A stretch of DNA of 46,961 bases from contig NZ_MYFN02000020.1 in the NCBI RefSeq assembly GCF_004514425.2, positions 1 to 46,961 of the forward strand. Reading direction: 5' to 3'. This document shows, in pieces, positions 32,860 to 41,396 of the stretch. How positions within the stretch are numbered: position 1 is the first letter of the stretch; each line of letters starts with the position of its first letter. This DNA is from Shinella sumterensis. GTDB lineage: Bacteria; Pseudomonadota; Alphaproteobacteria; Rhizobiales; Rhizobiaceae. The position numbers were made by a program, and so were the translations under genes. Under the pieces are notes generated by a model that worked only from the letters and a program-made list of their open reading frames with translations, had not been told where the DNA came from and did not search any database.

Positions 32860-33915
32860 TCAGCTCGGCCGGCTGAGCGCGTAGGTACTGAAGAACTGTG
32901 CCATCAGGATCGAGATGAGCACGGTTCCCTGCACGAGCACGATCATGCCTTCGGAGATGGAGTAGAATACCTTCAGAACGTTGCCGGCGGTGAAGACCGC
33001 GCCGAGTGCCAGCGCCACGACGAGCACCCAGACCGGCTTGGCGCGGGCGAGATAGGCGACGACGATGGCGCTGAACAGGTAGCCGTTGCCGACCACCTGG
33101 CTCAGCCGGTGTTCCGTGCCGGCGATGATGGTCACGCCGGCAAGGCCTGAAAGCGCGCCGGAAAGCAGCACCAATCCGGTGATCGTTGCTCCAACCGGCA
33201 ATCCCGCCGCCCTCGCGGTCTTGATATTGTGGCCGACGGCATCGGCGTAGAAGCCGACCCTCGTATAGTCGAGCAGATACCAGAGCGCCGCCGTGACTGC
33301 GCCGACAAGCAGGAAACCGTAATGCAGTTGGCCCCAACCCGTGGCGGCAAAGCGGGACGCCTCGGGAAAAGCCGCCGTTACGGGGAAATTCGTCGCCGGA
33401 TCGCGCCAGACGCCGAACAGCAGGTGCTGCACGAGAAGAAAGGCGATGCTTCCCAGCAGCAGCGTCGAGATGACTTCGTTGACACCCCACTTCAGCTTGA
33501 GCCAGAGGGGCAGCGCGATCCAGGCGGCACCAACGACGGCACCTAGGACCAGCATCAGCGGCAGCCGCAGCGGCTCCGGGCCGATCCCGCCCAGCGCCAC
33601 CCAGGTGGCGGCGACCGCGCCGAGCCAGAGTTGGCCCTCGATGCCGATGTTCCAGAACCGCACCCGCATGGCGACCGCCGAGGCCAGGCCGACGAGGACG
33701 AGCGGCAAGGCCGCGGTTAGCGTTTGGGAAAGACCATCCGACGTCAGAAAGGTGGCGACAAGAAACTCGTCGACAAGCGCACCGGCCGGCACGCCGGCCT
33801 GCACGAGAAGGAATGCGGAAACGGCAAGGCCGACGAACAGCCCGCCCGCGTAGCACGCACCGGAGAGCAGCAGGCCCGGCGCTTGCCGGCGAACGAGAAA
33901 CGCAGCATCAAACAT
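32860..33915 (-). CDS. nucleoside-type ABC transporter permease, system A (first permease)
   Basis: Inner-membrane permease of 351 residues with the NupP-like signatures ALPLVLVGLASAVAMRVRFW, then NIGIEGQLWLGAVAAT, and LKLKWGVNEVISTLLLGSIA, conserved in BMP-type nucleoside importers. The start at 33913-33915 overlaps the ATPase gene by eight bases; the upstream in-frame extension runs entirely inside that gene and is rejected. It should form a heterodimer with the second permease. Confidence 0.92.
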   Translation of the reverse strand: MFDAAFLVRRQAPGLLLSGACYAGGLFVGLAVSAFLLVQAGVPAGALVDEFLVATFLTSDGLSQTLTAALPLVLVGLASAVAMRVRFWNIGIEGQLWLGAVAATWVALGGIGPEPLRLPLMLVLGAVVGAAWIALPLWLKLKWGVNEVISTLLLGSIAFLLVQHLLFGVWRDPATNFPVTAAFPEASRFAATGWGQLHYGFLLVGAVTAALWYLLDYTRVGFYADAVGHNIKTARAAGLPVGATITGLVLLSGALSGLAGVTIIAGTEHRLSQVVGNGYLFSAIVVAYLARAKPVWVLVVALALGAVFTAGNVLKVFYSISEGMIVLVQGTVLISILMAQFFSTYALSRPS

Positions 33916-35461
33916 GGCCGGCGAGCAGCGCTCCAATCCATTCGGGGGTAACATCGCCGATCGCACGACAGCCGGCGATGGATCCCCTGTTCATGACGGC
34001 GACACGATGGGACAGCGACAGGACCTCGTTGAGATCCTCGCTGATGAGAAGACAGGCCGCGCCGCCTTCGACGGCCTGCTTGATGGCATTGCGGACGAAG
34101 AGCGTGGCCTTCATGTCGAGGCCCCGCGAAGGGGAGTGTGCGACCAGCACCTTCATCCCGGCGTCGAGTTCGCGCGCCAGCAGAACCTTCTGCGCGTTGC
34201 CGCCCGACAGCAGCGCTGCAGCGCGCTCCGGCGAGGCGCCCCTGATATCAAAGCTCTGGATCGCTGCGGTGGCAGCATGCCGCATACCCTTGCGGTTCAG
34301 AAAAAAAGTCCCGCCGAAATTACCCTTCGCAACCTGCGTCAGGGCGAGATTTTCGGCAATGGACAGCTCGCGAACGAGGCCGGTCTCGAAACGGTCGGAC
34401 GGGATGATGCGCAGACCGGCCTTTCGCCGATCATAGGGCGACGCACGCGAAAGATCACGACCACCGAGACGGATGGAGCCTTGATCCTGTCTCGACAGTC
34501 CGGTCAGGCAGGCCACCAGTTCTTCCTGCCCATTGCCGCCGACGCCTGCGATGCCGAGCACTTCGCCGGCGTGCAGTTCGAAATTGAGCGCGTTCAAGCC
34601 CTGTCCGAACCGGTCGGGTTTCTGCGTCAGGCCCGATACACTGAGATTGACGGCACCCGGACTTGACAGAGGGCGTTCGCTCACGGCCAGCGCCTCGCCG
34701 ACCATCAGCCGCGCGACCTCGCCCTCGTCGATATCGGCAACCGGCGCCCCGGCCATCACCGTCTTGCCGTGCCGCATGATGGTGATGCGGTCGCAGAAGC
34801 CGGCGACCTCGCGGAACTTGTGCGTGATCAGCACCACGGCGTGGCCCTGCCGTGCCAGACGCCGGACGAAGGAGAGCAGCATCTTTGCCTCCTCCTCGCT
34901 CAGCACCGCGGTCGGTTCATCGAGAATGAGGATGCGGGCGCCCAGCAGCAGGACGCGTACAATCTCGACGCGTTGACGCTCGGCTGTCGAGAGGTCCGCA
35001 ACGACCCTGGCAGGGTCCACGGGCAGGCCGACTTCAGCGGCCTTTGCGGCGATGGCCGCCGCGGCCTGTGCCGGCGTGCGAATCCTGCTGTCGCGGCCAA
35101 GGCTCAGGAGAATGTTTTCGGAAACGGTGAAACTCTGCACGAGCCGGAAATGCTGGTGCACCATGCCGAGGCCTGCCGCCGTGGCCTCCATCGGGCTGCG
35201 CGGGCTCCTGGCTTTCCCATCAATCGTCTGTTCTCCGCCGTCGGCCGCATAGACGCCGGCGGCGACATTCATCAATGTCGATTTGCCCGCACCGTTCTCG
35301 CCGACGATCGCATGCACTTCCCCCCATTCGAGGCTGAAGGACGCATCGACCAGCGCCGGCTTGCCGTCGAAGGCCTTGTCTATGCCCCTGAGGTCAAGCG
35401 CCGGCGGTGTGCCGGGGAACAGGGTTCCCCGGCCACCCGATTGATGCAGCGTGTCGATCAT
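33908..35461 (-). CDS. nucleoside-type ABC transporter ATP-binding protein, system A (two domains)
   Basis: Two-domain ATPase of 517 residues. Domain 1 has Walker A GENGAGKST, MVHQHFRLVQSFTV, an altered signature LSTAERQRVEI and Walker B ILILDEPTAVLS. Domain 2 has a degenerate Walker A (GVGGNGQEEL), signature LSGGNAQKVLLAREL and a Walker B without the DE pair (VLVAHSPSRGLDM). The inactive second site is usual in NupO/YufO-type transporters. The start at 35459-35461 overlaps the stop of the binding-protein gene (ATGA), so translation is coupled. A frame that continues upstream through the binding-protein gene is an artefact of overlapping open frames. Confidence 0.93.
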   Translation of the reverse strand: MIDTLHQSGGRGTLFPGTPPALDLRGIDKAFDGKPALVDASFSLEWGEVHAIVGENGAGKSTLMNVAAGVYAADGGEQTIDGKARSPRSPMEATAAGLGMVHQHFRLVQSFTVSENILLSLGRDSRIRTPAQAAAAIAAKAAEVGLPVDPARVVADLSTAERQRVEIVRVLLLGARILILDEPTAVLSEEEAKMLLSFVRRLARQGHAVVLITHKFREVAGFCDRITIMRHGKTVMAGAPVADIDEGEVARLMVGEALAVSERPLSSPGAVNLSVSGLTQKPDRFGQGLNALNFELHAGEVLGIAGVGGNGQEELVACLTGLSRQDQGSIRLGGRDLSRASPYDRRKAGLRIIPSDRFETGLVRELSIAENLALTQVAKGNFGGTFFLNRKGMRHAATAAIQSFDIRGASPERAAALLSGGNAQKVLLARELDAGMKVLVAHSPSRGLDMKATLFVRNAIKQAVEGGAACLLISEDLNEVLSLSHRVAVMNRGSIAGCRAIGDVTPEWIGALLAGHV

Positions 35462-36564
35462 TGCTTCGCCGGCATCGTGCCGGTGATGCCCTCGACGAAG
35501 TAATCCATCGACCACAAGGCACCGTCGTCCAGCTTGCTCCCGGCTTCGACAAGCACGGAGCCATCCTGCTTGTTGATCGGGCCTTGGAACGGATCGAGCG
35601 TGCCGGCAATGATCTGCTGCTTGGCAGCCTCGATCTTCGCCTTGGTTTCGTCCGAGACGCCGGGGCCGAACGGCGCGAGATCGATCACGCCCTTGTCCAT
35701 GCCCTCGAAGGCGCCGTATTCCTCGGGCTTCCAGCTGCCGTCGATGATTTCCTTGATCGTCGGCACGAGATATTTCTCCCAGCGGAAGACGACCGAGGTC
35801 TGGATGGTCTTCGGCGCGGCGTGCGACATGTCGAGTTGGAAGCCGAACGAAGGCGTGCCCGCCTTTTCCGCGACGTCGAGCGGAGAGGTCGCGGAGAGGT
35901 TGGTCGCCAGCACGTCGGCCTTCTGGTCGAGAATCGCCTGGGCCACCTGGCCTTCCTTCACCGGATCCCACCAGGAGTTCGTGAACACGGCGATGGTCTC
36001 GATGTCGGGATCGACCGAGCGGGCGCCGAGAGCGAAACTGTTGATGTCCCAATTGACCACGCCGACCGGGAAGCCGGCGAGGATGCCGATCTTCTTGGTC
36101 TTGGTGGCCTGGGCGGCGGCGATGCCGGCGAGATACCAGCCCTGATAGGTGCGGGCGTAGAAGCTTTCCATGTTCGGGCCGTTTTCGGTGCCCGACGCGC
36201 TCAGGAACGCGACGTTCGGATAGGCCTTCGCGGCTTCGGCCATCGGAGCGCTGTAGCCGTAGGTCGTGCCGACGATGATGTTGAAACCGCGCTTCACATA
36301 GAGGTCGATCGCCGCGCGAAGCTTGGTCGCTTCTTCCGGGATGTTCTCGGTGACGGCGACTTCGATCTGGAGCTGTTCTTCGACAGCCTTGCGGCCGGCT
36401 TCGAGTGCCTCGTTCCAACCGCCGTCCAATGCTGCACTGCCATATATGAAGGCGACCTTCGGCGGACCTTCGAGCGTAAAGCCCCAGGCCGTGGACGAGG
36501 CCAGAAGCGACATCGCGGCAGCGAGACAGGCCGCCCGGGCCTTCGGAAATTTGGTGTCTGTCAT
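35458..36564 (-). CDS. BMP family ABC transporter substrate-binding protein, system A
   Basis: Binding protein of 368 residues of the basic-membrane-protein (PnrA/BmpA/Med) family, which binds nucleosides or nucleobases. The start at 36562-36564 has AAGGGGAA upstream and gives a signal peptide (RAACLAAAMSLLASSTAWG-FT). The mature protein reads PPKVAFIYGSAALDGGWNEA, VKRGFNIIVGTTYGY, SFYARTYQGWYLAGIAAAQA and IGILAGFPVGVVNWDINSFA, the last being a family hallmark. First gene of the system A operon, divergent from the lysR-oxygenase pair. The ligand within the nucleoside/nucleobase range is unknown. Confidence 0.92.
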   Translation of the reverse strand: MTDTKFPKARAACLAAAMSLLASSTAWGFTLEGPPKVAFIYGSAALDGGWNEALEAGRKAVEEQLQIEVAVTENIPEEATKLRAAIDLYVKRGFNIIVGTTYGYSAPMAEAAKAYPNVAFLSASGTENGPNMESFYARTYQGWYLAGIAAAQATKTKKIGILAGFPVGVVNWDINSFALGARSVDPDIETIAVFTNSWWDPVKEGQVAQAILDQKADVLATNLSATSPLDVAEKAGTPSFGFQLDMSHAAPKTIQTSVVFRWEKYLVPTIKEIIDGSWKPEEYGAFEGMDKGVIDLAPFGPGVSDETKAKIEAAKQQIIAGTLDPFQGPINKQDGSVLVEAGSKLDDGALWSMDYFVEGITGTMPAKQ

Positions 36565-36741
36565 GTCGGTTCCCCTTGTTTTTGCCGACGTCGGTTCGTT
36601 TTTGGACATACGTTTCCCGGCGGGCGGAGGCCCGTTCGAGCAACGTCGTCGCTGACGTTTATTCCGGATTTTCAAAAGCAGTCTTGGCTCTTGTGCAGTG
36701 CATAAAATCCCATTACGGTCGTTCATGCAATAAAAATAATC

Positions 36742-36760
36742 ATGCCCAATTTTTTGGCAT
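36742..36760. promoter_or_regulatory. interrupted palindrome, candidate LysR-binding site
   Basis: ATGCC (36742-36746) and GGCAT (36756-36760) flank an A/T-rich 9-base spacer, 28 bases upstream of the lysR GTG, in the 223-bp A+T-rich gap between the divergent system A operon and lysR. Position and symmetry fit LysR autoregulatory sites, but the arms are short. Confidence 0.3.
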
Positions 36761-36787
36761 TTTGTTCAGAATTATGGACGATCAGAC

Positions 36788-37747
36788 GTGAACACCGAGG
36801 CATTGGCTTCCTTCGTCAAGATTGCGGAACTGCGCTCGCTGTCGGCCGCAGCGAAGCTTTACGGCCTGCCGAAGTCGACGCTCAGCCTGCGGATCAAGCA
36901 GCTTGAAGCGGATTTGAACGTTGCGCTTTTCGAACGTTCGGGACGTAACCTGCTTTTGACGGAAGAGGGCCAGACCCTGCTCGTGCACGCCCGTCAGATC
37001 CTGCAAAGCTGCGACACGGCGAGAGCCGCCGTCACCGAACCGTCGGACGATGTCGCCGGGACTTTGCGGATCGGCGCAACGGGTGAGTTCGGCACGGCCT
37101 TCTATGCGCAGATGCTGATCGTGTTCCGCAGGCTCTATCCGAATGTCGATATCGAGCTGACATTCTTCTCGCCCCATGTCCTCTATGCCGCCGAAAGCCT
37201 CGACATGCTGGATGCGGTGATATCCTGGGACGATGGGGAGGCAGACGGCGAAACGCTCTCCACCGCGACTTTCGCTCTTTTCGCCAGCCAGAGCTATATC
37301 GATCGCATGGGCATGCCGGCATCGCCCGCCGATCTGGCCGAGCACCTGGGTATCCTTTACCGCACGCCTCGCGGCCTTCAGCACTGGCGGCTGCAGAAGG
37401 GCAGCGCGCAGGAAAGCATCCTGCCGCGCTCCAGCCTGATCGCCAACGATTTCTGGACGATCAAGTATTTCGCCGTGGCGGGAGAAGGCATCGGCTACCT
37501 TCCGCACTTCTTTACCGACATTGAGTGCGAGCGTGGCCATCTTGTCCCGCTCCTGCCCGATTGGACGTCGGCGGAACGGCGCGTGAGCATACGCGTCACC
37601 CGGCCTCACGCCCGCTCACGCAAGATGGCGGCATTCATGGATGTCTGCCGCCGCTACTTCTCGCCCGGCTTCATCTTTGTCGGGCCGCGCTACTACGTGG
37701 AAGCGATCCACGATCCAAGCCAACAGAAAGAGGGAACAGAACCATGA
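36788..37747 (+). CDS. LysR family transcriptional regulator
   Basis: Regulator of 319 residues. N-terminal helix-turn-helix FVKIAELRSLSAAAKLYGLP with KSTLSLRIKQLEADL; substrate-binding domain from about residue 92 (GTLRIGATGEFGTAFYAQML, DAVISWDDGEADGE, GEGIGYLPHFFTDIE). Start is GTG at 36788; the nearby ATG at 36774 is out of frame and stops after five codons. The stop overlaps the next ATG (ATGA at 37744-37747), so regulator and oxygenase are translationally coupled, which is unusual for a LysR gene and its target. It most likely controls the divergent importer A and the oxygenase/importer B side in response to the imported heterocycle. Confidence 0.9.
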   Translation: MNTEALASFVKIAELRSLSAAAKLYGLPKSTLSLRIKQLEADLNVALFERSGRNLLLTEEGQTLLVHARQILQSCDTARAAVTEPSDDVAGTLRIGATGEFGTAFYAQMLIVFRRLYPNVDIELTFFSPHVLYAAESLDMLDAVISWDDGEADGETLSTATFALFASQSYIDRMGMPASPADLAEHLGILYRTPRGLQHWRLQKGSAQESILPRSSLIANDFWTIKYFAVAGEGIGYLPHFFTDIECERGHLVPLLPDWTSAERRVSIRVTRPHARSRKMAAFMDVCRRYFSPGFIFVGPRYYVEAIHDPSQQKEGTEP

Positions 37748-38799
37748 AAGCAGTGGAGACCGGAAACGGCGTTCGCGTCATGAAGAATGGCGGGCTGGAC
37801 CCGCAGCGCGTCAGCTTCGACAAGATCCCGATCATCGACCTCGAGCCGATGTTCAGCGGCGACGCGACCGCCAAGGAAAAGCTGGCGGAAGAGTTGCGCA
37901 AGGCCTGCACGGAAGTCGGCTTCCTGTACATCAAGAACCACCACGTTCCGCAGGAGGTCATCCAGAAGACGTTTGATGTGGCCGAGGATTATTTCGCCCT
38001 GCCCGATGACGTGAAGATGCAAAACCACGTCTCGAAGTCCAGGAACAATCGCGGCTATGCGGCAATGCTGGAGGAGAATACCGACCCCACCGCGCGCGGC
38101 GACCTGCACCAGTCCTTCGATATCGCGCTCGACGTCCCGGCGGACGACCCCGACGTGCTGGCCGGAAAAGTCCTCTACGGCCCGAACCAGTGGCCTGCGG
38201 ATCAGCCGGAATTCCGCGCCGCGCTCGAAGCTTATCACGTCGAGATGCTGAAGCTCAGCGGCCACCTGCTGCACGCCTTCGCGCTGTCGCTCGGGCTCGA
38301 GGAAACCTATTTCGACGCCATGGTGGACAAGCCGCTTGCGACCCTGCGCGTCCTGCACTATCCGCCGCAGTTCGGCGAGATCGACGATCGCCAGATCGGC
38401 ATCGGTGCGCATTCGGACTATGAGTGCTTCACCATTCTCGCCCAGAAGGAAGGCATTTCGGCTCTCCAGGTCCTGAACGCTTCGGGCGAATGGATTGCTG
38501 CCGATCCGATCCCGGGCTGCTTTGTCGTCAATATCGGCGACCAGATGGCGCGCTGGACCAACGATCTGTTCGCCTCGACGGTGCACCGGGCGATCAACCG
38601 CTCCGGCAAGGAACGCTATTCCATCCCATTCTTCTTCGGCCCCAATTACGACACGGTGCTGGAGGCGTTGCCGAGCTGCGTCGATGAGGATCACCCGGCA
38701 AAATACGAGCCGGTGACATCAGGCGATTATGTCAATGGCCGGTTCGCCGCGACGTTCGCCCATTATGCCGAGGCGCAGAAGCAGGACGCCACCGTTTGA
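37744..38799 (+). CDS. Fe(II)/2-oxoglutarate-dependent oxygenase, isopenicillin-N-synthase-like
   Basis: Predicted non-haem iron dioxygenase of 351 residues, cytoplasmic. A DIOX_N region (IPIIDLEPMFSGDATAKEKL, CTEVGFLYIKNHHV) precedes the 2OG-FeII_Oxy core. The iron triad is His223 and Asp225 (GAHSDYECFTIL) and His281 (STVHRAIN); Arg291 and Ser293 (ERYSIPFFF) are the 2-oxoglutarate-binding RxS pair. This superfamily includes isopenicillin N synthase, the ethylene-forming enzyme, plant hormone oxygenases and fungal thymine-7-hydroxylase. Beside nucleobase-type importers and a CodA-type deaminase, hydroxylation of a pyrimidine methyl group is an attractive hypothesis. The substrate is not provable from sequence. 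Coupled to the LysR gene by a 4-bp overlap and followed by a long hairpin. Confidence 0.92.
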   Translation: MKAVETGNGVRVMKNGGLDPQRVSFDKIPIIDLEPMFSGDATAKEKLAEELRKACTEVGFLYIKNHHVPQEVIQKTFDVAEDYFALPDDVKMQNHVSKSRNNRGYAAMLEENTDPTARGDLHQSFDIALDVPADDPDVLAGKVLYGPNQWPADQPEFRAALEAYHVEMLKLSGHLLHAFALSLGLEETYFDAMVDKPLATLRVLHYPPQFGEIDDRQIGIGAHSDYECFTILAQKEGISALQVLNASGEWIAADPIPGCFVVNIGDQMARWTNDLFASTVHRAINRSGKERYSIPFFFGPNYDTVLEALPSCVDEDHPAKYEPVTSGDYVNGRFAATFAHYAEAQKQDATV

Positions 38800-38807
38800 T
38801 CTTATCG

Positions 38808-38845
38808 GGCGCGACCACCTTTCCAAAATGGACAGGGGTCGCGCC
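38808..38845 (+). terminator. long hairpin after the oxygenase gene
   Basis: GGCGCGACC (38808-38816) and GGTCGCGCC (38837-38845) pair perfectly, and the 20-base interior can extend the stem with CCT/AGG and TCC/GGA. It begins eight bases after the stop. There is no strong T-tract, so it may be a leaky terminator separating the lysR-oxygenase unit from importer B. Confidence 0.5.
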
Positions 38846-38997
38846 AGCTTGCTCTGGCCACGACAGCCCGCGCATGACCGCGCACGCCCGTAAATGGAAT
38901 GAGGATATGCCTATTTAGAAGCCACCTTGTTTTCTTGACTTCAAAATGTGCAGTCGCTATCGATTTATCAATTGGTAAAAAACCGGGGAACTCATCG

Positions 38998-39984
38998 ATG
39001 ATCGACAAACTGCTTATCTCCCGCCGTGGCGTGCTTGCCTCCGGCCTCGCTCTAAGTGCCTCCGCGTTCATACCCTCCGCACGAGCTGCCGCGGCGGTCA
39101 AGGTCGCCGGCATCCATGGCTCACCGGTGGAAAACGCTTGGAATTCGGTGCTGCACAAGGCGCTCCAGGACGCCGCGGCGGAAGGTGCGATCGAATACGT
39201 CTTTTCTGAAGGCGTCTCCGGCACCGACTATCCGCGCGCGATGCGCGAATATGCCGAACAGGGCGCGAAGCTCATCATCGGCGAAACCTTCCCCGTGGAG
39301 AAGCAGGCGCGCGAAGTGGCCGCCGACTATCCGGAGACGGCCTTCGTCATGGGATCGAGCGGCAAGGAAGCCGGCGATAATTTCGGCGTGTTCGGCACCT
39401 GGAACTTCGACGGCGCCTATCTCGCCGGCATGCTGGCCGGAAAGATGACGAAGTCGAACGTCGTGGGCTCCGTCGGCGCCATGCCGATCCCGGAAGTGAA
39501 CATGCTGATCAATGCCTTCGGTGCGGGCGTCAAGGCCGTCAATCCGGATGCCAAGCACCTCGTCACCTTCATCGGCACCTTCTTCGACCCGCCGAAGGCG
39601 CGCGAGGCCGGCTTGGCCCAGATCGACGCCGGAGCCGACATTCTGTTCGGCGAGCGCATCGGCACCGCCGACGCCGCCAAGGAGCGCGGCATCAAGTCAG
39701 TCGGGTCGCTGATCGACTACACGCCGCGCTATCCCGACACCGTCTTCGCAAATGCATTGTGGAACTTCCGCCCGATCCTGAACGCGGCGCTCGCCGACGT
39801 GGCCGCCGGCAAGCCGACCGGCCGCGACTACACCGCCTACGGCCTGATGAAGGAAGGCGGCAGCGACATCGTCTTCGTCAAGGGTGTGGCGCCTGCCGAA
39901 GCGGAAGCTGCGATGGAGGCCAAGCGCGCCGAGATCAAGGCGGGCACCTTCGAAGTCCCGCGCATCATGGACGAACCGAAGTAA
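38998..39984 (+). CDS. BMP family ABC transporter substrate-binding protein, system B
   Basis: Nucleoside/nucleobase-type binding protein of 328 residues. The start at 38998 follows CGGGGAA; the N-terminus has a twin-arginine-like signal (LLISRRGVLASGLALSASAF, cleavage near ARA-AA), so export by Tat is likely. The mature part contains VKVAGIHGSPVENAWNSVLH, GAKLIIGETFPV, FGVFGTWNFDGAYLAGMLAG and GSVGAMPIPEVNMLINAFGA, typical of the PnrA/BMP family. It is very different from the system A binding protein, suggesting a different ligand. First gene of a six-gene operon (binding protein, amidase, ATPase, two permeases, deaminase). Confidence 0.92.
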   Translation: MIDKLLISRRGVLASGLALSASAFIPSARAAAAVKVAGIHGSPVENAWNSVLHKALQDAAAEGAIEYVFSEGVSGTDYPRAMREYAEQGAKLIIGETFPVEKQAREVAADYPETAFVMGSSGKEAGDNFGVFGTWNFDGAYLAGMLAGKMTKSNVVGSVGAMPIPEVNMLINAFGAGVKAVNPDAKHLVTFIGTFFDPPKAREAGLAQIDAGADILFGERIGTADAAKERGIKSVGSLIDYTPRYPDTVFANALWNFRPILNAALADVAAGKPTGRDYTAYGLMKEGGSDIVFVKGVAPAEAEAAMEAKRAEIKAGTFEVPRIMDEPK

Positions 39985-39992
39985 ACGGTTCG

Positions 39993-41396
39993 ATGCAGGC
40001 GGATGCAACAGCGCTGGCGCAGGCTATTGCCGGCGGCCGGACCACCAGCCGGGAGGCCATGCAGGCCTCCCTTTCAGCGTCTTCGGCCTGGGAAAGCCTG
40101 GGCGCCGTCGCCTATCAGGACGCAGATAAGGGTCTGACGGCCGCCGACGCCATTGATGTTTTGCCGGGGGATGTCCGCCACACACTGCCCTTCTCCGGCG
40201 TACCGACGCTTGGCAAAGACCTCGGCGGGCCGTTCACCGGTTTTCCAACAACCGCGGGATCGCGCCTGATGGCGCGGCGCGGCGGATTGGTGGATTCCGA
40301 CCTTGCCAAGCGTTTCCGTGCCGCTGGCCTCTGTCTTTTCGGCCTCACCACAAGTCCCGAATTCGGCCTGTCGCTCGCCAGCGAACCGGCAATCGGCCCG
40401 ATCGCGCGCAATCCGCTGGCGCCTGACCTTTCGGCCGGCGGCTCCTCAGGCGGCGCTGCGGCCGCCGTTGCGGCCGGCATCGTCGCAATCGCCCACGCCA
40501 CCGACGCCGGCGGCTCCATCCGCGTTCCGGCCGCCTGTTGCGGGCTCGTCGGTCTCAAGCCCAGCCGTGGACTGATGCCGGCGGGGCCGCATTTCGGCAA
40601 TCACCTGGGCGGTATCGCCGCCGAACTGGTCGTGACGCGCTCCGTGCGCGATACCGCAGCGGCACTGGCAGCGCTTTCCGGCAACGCGCGCGGCCCGTTT
40701 CCGCCGGTTGAAATGCAGAAGCAGCGGGATGGGCGGCTACGGATCGGCGTTCTGACAGACACCGGCGCCGACCATCCGACGGACGCCACGCGACAAGCGG
40801 TCATCGAGGAGGCCGCCCGCGCACTGGAGGCTACCGGCCACCAGCTCGTCCCCATCTCCTTCGAGGCCGTGCACGGTATGGCATCGGCAAGCCGCCGCGC
40901 CTTCGTCGACATCGTCTGCCTCAATCTCGCCGACACGATCGCTCGCTTTGATCTGGATGCCGGCAAGACCGAACCATTGACGCAGGCCGTCATCGAGCGC
41001 GGCTTGTCCCTGCCGGCGCGAGGCCTGTGGCAAAGCCTCAACGCGATGGTCCTGGTCAGCCGCGACCTGCGGCGGCTTTTCGACGACATCGACTGCCTCA
41101 TCAGCCCGATCCTGTCTTCGGCACCGCTCCCCGTGGGCTCCTTTCCAAGCGATCACCGGGACACAGACCTTCATTTCGAACGAATGGCGGCCTTTGCACC
41201 GCTCGCGACGATCGCCAATGCCTCCGGCTTCCCGGCGCTTACCCTTCCCTTCGGCGCCGATGCCGCGGACCTGCCATTGCCGGTCCAGTTGATGGCGCCG
41301 ATGGGCGCCGACGCCCTGCTCTTGCAGCTTGCCGGCCTTCTGGAGCAGGATGGCCGCTGGCAACACCGGTTTCCAATCGCAGGATGGCCCGCATGA
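39993..41396 (+). CDS. amidase signature family amidohydrolase
   Basis: Serine amidase of 467 residues. The Ser-cisSer-Lys triad is clear: Lys75 (TLGKDLGG), cis-Ser151 (GGSSGGAAAAVAAG) and the nucleophile Ser175 (TDAGGSIRVPAACCGLVGLK). The spacing of 24 residues between the two serines matches the family. It starts eight bases after the binding-protein stop, and its own stop overlaps the ATPase start (ATGA), so an enzyme gene sits inside the transporter operon. Family members include ureidomalonase- and allophanate-hydrolase-type enzymes of pyrimidine and urea metabolism, and general amidases. With the deaminase at the end of the operon, cleavage of a ring-opened pyrimidine or ureido acid is plausible but unproven. 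Confidence 0.92.
   Translation: MQADATALAQAIAGGRTTSREAMQASLSASSAWESLGAVAYQDADKGLTAADAIDVLPGDVRHTLPFSGVPTLGKDLGGPFTGFPTTAGSRLMARRGGLVDSDLAKRFRAAGLCLFGLTTSPEFGLSLASEPAIGPIARNPLAPDLSAGGSSGGAAAAVAAGIVAIAHATDAGGSIRVPAACCGLVGLKPSRGLMPAGPHFGNHLGGIAAELVVTRSVRDTAAALAALSGNARGPFPPVEMQKQRDGRLRIGVLTDTGADHPTDATRQAVIEEAARALEATGHQLVPISFEAVHGMASASRRAFVDIVCLNLADTIARFDLDAGKTEPLTQAVIERGLSLPARGLWQSLNAMVLVSRDLRRLFDDIDCLISPILSSAPLPVGSFPSDHRDTDLHFERMAAFAPLATIANASGFPALTLPFGADAADLPLPVQLMAPMGADALLLQLAGLLEQDGRWQHRFPIAGWPA

Noticed and set aside
33908-36643. A single 911-codon open frame on the minus strand that would fuse an N-terminal region to the system A ATPase
   Set aside because: Its first part is an out-of-frame reading of the BMP binding-protein gene (arginine-rich, no family match). 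The real ATPase starts at 35461, overlapping the binding-protein stop.
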